From: Sediminibacterium sp.
GTDB taxonomy: Bacteria > Bacteroidota > Bacteroidia > Chitinophagales > Chitinophagaceae
Assembly: GCA_030158535.1 (NCBI GenBank)
Contig: JAOASV010000172.1
Span: 1-9,786, forward strand
Length of the DNA: 9,786 nucleotides
Direction: 5' to 3'
A model generated the notes under the pieces. That model saw only the letters and a program-made list of their open reading frames with translations, was not told the DNA's origin and searched no databases. Position numbers and translations under genes: made by a program. Below are positions 5,890-9,786 of this stretch, in pieces. Numbering within the stretch: the stretch's first letter is position 1; the number at the start of each line of letters is the position of its first letter.

Positions 5890-8304
5890 ATGAACAACAT
5901 GTTGTTTTATGCCGTTCCGGCGATGGGACTTATAGGTCTCCTTTACACACTCGTTAAATTTTTATGGGTATCTAAGCAAGATGCTGGTAACCCAAGAATG
6001 AAAGAAATCAGTGACTACATTGCTGAAGGTGCTATGGCATTCTTAAAAGCAGAGTGGAAAATTCTTGCCTACTTTGTGGTTATTGTAGCTTTACTTTTAG
6101 GTTTCATGGCAAATTCTAACGAATCAAGCCACTGGAGTATTGCTATTTCATTTATAATTGGTGCTGTGTTTAGTGCAACTGCAGGTTACATTGGTATGAA
6201 AGTTGCAACTAAAGCAAACGTTCGTACTGCTGAAGCAGCTAAAACAAGTTTATCACGTGCCCTTAAAGTATCATTTACAGGTGGATCTGTAATGGGAATG
6301 GGTGTTTCTGGCTTAGCCGTATTAGGTTTAGGTGGATTGTTTTTGATCTTAAAACATTACTTCGCACCAGATGGTGATGCAGAAGGTATGTTACGTACAA
6401 TAGAAATTTTAACTGGATTCTCTTTAGGTGCTGAATCTATTGCTTTATTTGCGCGTGTAGGTGGTGGTATTTATACCAAAGCTGCAGACGTAGGAGCAGA
6501 TTTAGTAGGTAAAGTAGAAGCAGGTATTCCGGAAGATGATCCTCGTAACCCTGCAACTATTGCAGATAACGTGGGTGACAACGTTGGTGACGTTGCTGGT
6601 ATGGGTGCCGATTTATTTGGCTCTTATGTTGCAACCGTTTTAGCAACAATGGTATTAGGTCAAGAAGTTACAGGTGCAGACAAATCTCAATTGGTAGATG
6701 CATTTGGTGGCTTATCTCCTATTTTATTACCTATGTTAATTGCTGGTATAGGTATCATTTTATCGATCATTGGTACCCTATTTGTAAGAATCAGTGATAA
6801 AGCTGGTTTAAATACAGCTACCGTGCAAAACGCACTCAACATGGGTAACTATGGTTCTATGATTTTAACAGCTGTAGTATGTTATTTCTTAGTAGGTAAT
6901 GTATTACCTGAAACAATGTACTTACGTGGCTTAGAATTTACTAGAAACGGTGTTATTGGTGCCATTGGTGTTGGTCTAGTAGTAGGTGTTTTAATGAGCA
7001 TCATTACTGAGTATTACACTGCAATGGGTAAGCGTCCAGTATTAAGTATTATTAAACAATCAAGTACAGGTCACGCAACAAATATTATTGGTGGTTTAGC
7101 AATTGGTATGGAATCAACCTTCTTACCAATTTTAGTATTGGCTGCTGGTATTTTTGGTTCATACTATTGTGCTGGTTTATACGGTGTAGCAATAGCTGCT
7201 GCAGGTATGATGGCTACAACTGGTATGCAACTTGCTATTGATGCATTTGGCCCTATCGCTGATAACGCGGGTGGTATTGCAGAAATGAGTGAGTTACCAG
7301 CTGAGGTTCGTGAAAAAACAGATATCCTAGATGCGGTAGGTAACACAACTGCAGCAAGTGGTAAAGGTTTTGCCATTGCTTCTGCAGCGTTAACTTCACT
7401 TGCATTATTTGCTGCGTTTGTTGGTGTTGCAATGCCTGACAATCAGCACATCGATATTTACAAAGCGGATGTATTAGCTGCATTATTTGTAGGTGGTATG
7501 ATTCCTTTCATCTTCTCTTCATTAGCTATTAGAGCTGTGGGTGAAGCTGCTATGTCAATGGTAGAAGAAGTTCGTCGTCAGTTCCGTACCATCCCTGGTA
7601 TTATGGAAGGTACTGGTAAACCAGAATACGATAAGTGTGTGGCGATTTCTACGGAGGCATCTCTTAAAAAAATGATGTTACCTGGTGCTATCACTATTGT
7701 ATCTCCTTTATTAGTAGGATTTTTATTAGGCCCAGAAGCTTTAGGTGGTTTCTTAGCGGGTGCTACAGTAAGTGGTGTGTTAATGGGAATTTTCCAAAAC
7801 AACGCTGGTGGTGCTTGGGATAATGCTAAAAAATCTTTTGAAAAAGGTGTTGAAATAAATGGTGAGATGTTCTATAAAAAATCTGAACCACACAAAGCAT
7901 CTGTAACGGGTGATACTGTGGGTGATCCATTTAAAGATACATCAGGTCCTTCAATGAACATCTTAATTAAACTCATGTCAATTGTATCTTTAGTAATTGC
8001 GCCAACGCTTGCAAAAATGCACCCGACATCAAGTAATACTGTTACAAAATCTCAAACTATCGAAATGTCTATCATTAGTACAGACACTTCTAAAGCGCTT
8101 GTAGATACTGCTAACACTGTTACCATGAGTGCTGATTCTAAAACTTTAGTGCAAGCTTTACAAGAAGATGGTTTAGCACCAAAAGACAATGTAAACATCC
8201 AAGTTAAAGATGGTAACATTTCTGTAAATGGTAAAGCACTTACACCAGCGCAAAATGAAAAATACAAAAGTTATTTGCACATTAAAATGGCAACCAAAGA
8301 ATAA
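5890..8304 (+). CDS. hppA: Membrane-bound ion-pumping pyrophosphatase, K+-dependent type
   Basis: This 804-residue integral membrane enzyme hydrolyses pyrophosphate and uses the energy to pump protons (possibly Na+) out of the cytoplasm. Family hallmarks are clear: GGGIYTKAADVGADLVGKVE (191-210), EDDPRNPATIADNVGDNVGD (215-234), and a second acidic cluster around DAFGPIADNAGG (451-462). GNTTAASGKG has A488 and G491, the pair seen in K+-dependent enzymes, where K+-independent ones carry Lys and Thr. The semi-conserved ion-selectivity glutamate is absent from helix 6 (DLFGSYVA, G244 and A248), while a glutamate sits in helix 5 (GAES, E182). This arrangement is the one I recall for Flavobacterium-type proton pumps. 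The usual protein ends near residue 710; a polar tail of about 95 residues follows. The ATG at 5890 opens straight into the first membrane helix. It is transcribed alone, between two hairpins. Confidence 0.97.
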   Translation: MNNMLFYAVPAMGLIGLLYTLVKFLWVSKQDAGNPRMKEISDYIAEGAMAFLKAEWKILAYFVVIVALLLGFMANSNESSHWSIAISFIIGAVFSATAGYIGMKVATKANVRTAEAAKTSLSRALKVSFTGGSVMGMGVSGLAVLGLGGLFLILKHYFAPDGDAEGMLRTIEILTGFSLGAESIALFARVGGGIYTKAADVGADLVGKVEAGIPEDDPRNPATIADNVGDNVGDVAGMGADLFGSYVATVLATMVLGQEVTGADKSQLVDAFGGLSPILLPMLIAGIGIILSIIGTLFVRISDKAGLNTATVQNALNMGNYGSMILTAVVCYFLVGNVLPETMYLRGLEFTRNGVIGAIGVGLVVGVLMSIITEYYTAMGKRPVLSIIKQSSTGHATNIIGGLAIGMESTFLPILVLAAGIFGSYYCAGLYGVAIAAAGMMATTGMQLAIDAFGPIADNAGGIAEMSELPAEVREKTDILDAVGNTTAASGKGFAIASAALTSLALFAAFVGVAMPDNQHIDIYKADVLAALFVGGMIPFIFSSLAIRAVGEAAMSMVEEVRRQFRTIPGIMEGTGKPEYDKCVAISTEASLKKMMLPGAITIVSPLLVGFLLGPEALGGFLAGATVSGVLMGIFQNNAGGAWDNAKKSFEKGVEINGEMFYKKSEPHKASVTGDTVGDPFKDTSGPSMNILIKLMSIVSLVIAPTLAKMHPTSSNTVTKSQTIEMSIISTDTSKALVDTANTVTMSADSKTLVQALQEDGLAPKDNVNIQVKDGNISVNGKALTPAQNEKYKSYLHIKMATKE

Positions 8305-8325
8305 CTTTTAAAGTATATGAATGTA

Positions 8326-8355
8326 AATCCCTCCTCTTTTGGAGGGATTTTTTTT
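8326..8355 (+). terminator. Strong rho-independent terminator of hppA
   Basis: AATCCCTCC (8326-8334) and GGAGGGATT (8341-8349) form a perfect 9-bp stem with a TCTTTT loop, followed by a run of T to 8355. It begins 22 bases after the hppA stop. Its T-run overlaps the left arm of the dyad in front of the next gene. Confidence 0.92.
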
Positions 8356-8374
8356 GTACTATTGTAATACAAAA
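8352..8374. promoter_or_regulatory. Dyad operator candidate in front of the BlaI-like gene
   Basis: TTTTGTA (8352-8358) and TACAAAA (8368-8374) are perfect inverted repeats. Pairing continues inward as TA (8360-8361) against TA (8365-8366), with a single mismatched pair, around a TTG centre, so nine of ten positions match in each arm. The inner bases 8357-8366 read TACTATTGTA, which fits the TACAnnTGTA core of BlaI/MecI/CopY operators with one mismatch. The dyad ends 6 bases before the ATG, so a bound repressor would block this gene's own transcription. Autoregulation is inferred, not shown. Confidence 0.55.
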
Positions 8375-8380
8375 TGGGCT

Positions 8381-8707
8381 ATGGGAAAATATGTAAAACC
8401 TACAGAAAAAGAATTTGAGATACTTACTGTGCTTTGGAGGGAAGGTGCTGCTTCGGTAAAAAAAGTACATGAAATACTAGCTTCAAAAACGGGTTATACC
8501 ACTACCTTAAAACTCATGCAAATTATGTTTGAAAAAGGTATTGTAAAAAGAGATACGACTTCCAAACAGCATATTTATAAAGCTAATTACACCAAAGAGC
8601 AGGCCAAGGAATTTAAAGTAAAGCAATTACTTATCGACTTATTTAATGATGATAAAGCCTTACTAATTTCTTATTTATCGGATCAACCTACTACCATAAA
8701 TTTTTAG
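8381..8707 (+). CDS. BlaI/MecI/CopY-family winged-helix repressor, short C-terminus
   Basis: The 108-residue product resembles the BlaI/MecI penicillinase-repressor family, which binds DNA dyads as a dimer and is released when a partner M56 membrane protease cuts it. The family pattern is visible: PTEKEFEILTVLWREGAASVKKV (7-29), then GYTTTLKLMQIMFEKGIVKR (38-57, recognition helix and following), then HIYKANYTKEQ (64-74). Relatives of this subtype that I recall run to about 120-125 residues and end in an additional charged helix after a TT(K/R)EE segment. Here the chain stops at DQPTTINF, so the last dimerisation helix looks missing. I start it at the ATG at 8381; the in-frame TTG at 8339 lies inside the hppA terminator. 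No blaR1/M56 gene follows. Its last 17 bases overlap the convergent porP/sprF gene, including both stop codons. Confidence 0.82.
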   Translation: MGKYVKPTEKEFEILTVLWREGAASVKKVHEILASKTGYTTTLKLMQIMFEKGIVKRDTTSKQHIYKANYTKEQAKEFKVKQLLIDLFNDDKALLISYLSDQPTTINF

Positions 8708-9713
8708 GACACCAATCACCGTATTTATTGCCTAGCTGAAATCCAATTAAAATTTCGTGTGTGCCCCTACTCACTGTATTTAACGACGAAGTAACAAAGT
8801 CGTAAGAATATCCAATATTGATATTGTTGTTTACATTAAATCCAACCATACCTGCATACCCTTCTTTAAAACGGTAAGACCCGCCAAACCAAATCAAATC
8901 TTGATACATGAGTTTTGCGTTAATATCCATCCCTATTGGTAAAGGACTTATATATCTGATAAGTGTTGATGGTAATAAACTTAGGTCTTCAGAAACTTGT
9001 AAACGGTAACCTGCACTTAAAAAAATATGTGGAACCAATTTGCCTTGTGTGAGGTATACTTTATTATCTGAAAAAGCTACATTTTGTGGTATAATTTGTT
9101 GTGCCGATAAGCCCACAAAATAATCATTGGAATAGAGCCATAAACCCGCACTAATATCTGGTTTAATGTTATTAATAAGACCGCTCGATCCTACAGCAGG
9201 ATCGATGGTGGTATTGCCAAAATTTAGTTTACTGGTATTTAAAGTTAAATTGGTCATTCCTGCAGACACTCCAAATGATAATGTTGTTTGTGCTGCTATA
9301 CCTCTATGGTAGGCATAAGTACCATAAGCTGCAAATCTATTAAGTGGGCCTGTTTGATCGTTTAATACCGTAAACCCAACACCATGATGTGGTTCTGGTG
9401 CTTGGTAGTTTTGCCAATAAGCCCTACCTCTTGGATTTTCACCAGGTGCAGACATGCTCGTTGGATTTCCTCCAGCATACGCTTGCTTTTTAAGTGGCCC
9501 ATGAAAAGTTAAATATGTTGTTACCGGTGCATCTTGTACACCTTGCCACTGAATTCGATGCGAAGTTTTTACATCCCAATAATTTTCAATACCTGCAAGC
9601 GCTGGATTGATTAAAAAATTATTTAAAATATACTGCGTGTAATAAGGACGCTGTTGCGCCATACTAATAAGGGGCAGTATAAAAATGAGAGATATGAATA
9701 TTGTTTTTTTCAT
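8691..9713 (-). CDS. PorP/SprF family type IX secretion outer-membrane protein
   Basis: The 340-residue product starts with a Sec signal (MKKTIFISLIFILPLISMAQ, cut near residue 20). The mature N-terminus carries the family signature RPYYTQYILNNFLINPALAGI, then alternating polar and aromatic strands typical of an outer-membrane beta-barrel, and ends in CPKNLW, much like other SprF/PorP proteins. Members act with the type IX secretion machinery and are needed to export or anchor the large surface protein encoded beside them, as SprF does for the gliding adhesin SprB. I chose the ATG at 9713; the GTG at 9719 lies inside the stop region of the upstream gene. That upstream gene ends 5 bases before this ATG and shows the end of a type B sorting domain, so the two are probably cotranscribed and translationally coupled. 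Confidence 0.92.
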   Translation of the reverse strand: MKKTIFISLIFILPLISMAQQRPYYTQYILNNFLINPALAGIENYWDVKTSHRIQWQGVQDAPVTTYLTFHGPLKKQAYAGGNPTSMSAPGENPRGRAYWQNYQAPEPHHGVGFTVLNDQTGPLNRFAAYGTYAYHRGIAAQTTLSFGVSAGMTNLTLNTSKLNFGNTTIDPAVGSSGLINNIKPDISAGLWLYSNDYFVGLSAQQIIPQNVAFSDNKVYLTQGKLVPHIFLSAGYRLQVSEDLSLLPSTLIRYISPLPIGMDINAKLMYQDLIWFGGSYRFKEGYAGMVGFNVNNNINIGYSYDFVTSSLNTVSRGTHEILIGFQLGNKYGDWCPKNLW

Positions 9714-9718
9714 TTTCA

Positions 9719-9786
9719 CTATTTTATAATAGTAACAGAACCTGTTATTATTTTTCGTCCATTTTTAGGATTGATAATATAGTAGT
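9719..9786 (-). CDS. 3' end of a T9SS type B sorting-domain surface protein (5' part outside window)
   Basis: On the minus strand, one frame runs open from the right edge of the window to a TAG at 9719-9721. Its 21 residues begin YYIINP and end GRKIITGSVTIIK before the stop. This closely matches the end of the gliding-motility-associated (type B) C-terminal sorting domain, which usually finishes as YYYIIDL, a short Asn/Gly/Lys-rich turn, and then TGSVTI(I/V) with a basic last residue. Such domains send large repetitive adhesins, including SprB relatives, through the type IX system. The position, 5 bases upstream of a PorP/SprF gene, is the usual arrangement for this pair. The fragment is very short, so the identity of the full protein is unknown. 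Confidence 0.75.
   Translation of the reverse strand, partial: YYIINPKNGRKIITGSVTIIK

Noticed and set aside
7164..7483. Open frames on the minus strand within hppA
   Set aside because: They are shadows of the strongly coding plus-strand frame and have no recognisable family pattern.
8339..8380. Longer BlaI-like start at TTG 8339
   Set aside because: It would begin inside the terminator loop of hppA, and the added residues are unlike the family; the ATG at 8381 matches the usual N-terminus.

Overview
The window looks like chromosomal DNA from a member of the Bacteroidota. It is AT-rich, its starts lack Shine-Dalgarno sequences, and TAnnTTTG-type -7 promoter boxes occur. It carries a PorP/SprF-family outer-membrane protein directly behind the end of a type IX secretion (T9SS) type B sorting domain. 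It also has a glycosylasparaginase close to the classic flavobacterial enzyme and a membrane pyrophosphatase of the K+-dependent type. The order or genus cannot be fixed from this piece, although the enzymes recall Flavobacteriia-like lineages.

Layout. 2-226 (+) is the 3' end of an unrecognised helical protein. 235-1221 (-) is a GT4-type glycosyltransferase, convergent with it. 1430-3200 (+) is a likely two-gene operon: an exported glycosylasparaginase and a CutC-family protein. 3216-4454 (-) is E. coli-type serine-pathway phosphoglycerate dehydrogenase with its serine-sensing ACT domain. 4569-5774 (+) is a lipoprotein serine hydrolase of the class C beta-lactamase/esterase fold. 5890-8304 (+) is a membrane pyrophosphatase with a non-standard C-terminal tail of about 95 residues. 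8381-8707 (+) is a short BlaI/MecI-type repressor preceded by a strong dyad. 8691-9713 (-) is PorP/SprF, and 9719-9786 (-) is the 3' end of its probable surface-protein partner. No gap between genes reaches 300 bases. The largest, 1222-1429, holds no gene, only AT-rich leader and a possible -7 box.

How the genes relate. Most are independent housekeeping or envelope genes: serine synthesis, glycan handling, ion pumping and surface-protein secretion. Three pairings stand out: glycosylasparaginase with CutC, the T9SS type B substrate with PorP/SprF, and the pyrophosphatase followed by an orphan BlaI-type regulator. I see no mobile element, CRISPR array, tRNA or rRNA, and no clear-cut new multigene system. 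The least ordinary items are the periplasmic tail on the pyrophosphatase, the C-terminally shortened BlaI-like repressor with its own dyad and no BlaR1-type sensor in view, and a terminator hairpin that abuts the pyrophosphatase promoter.
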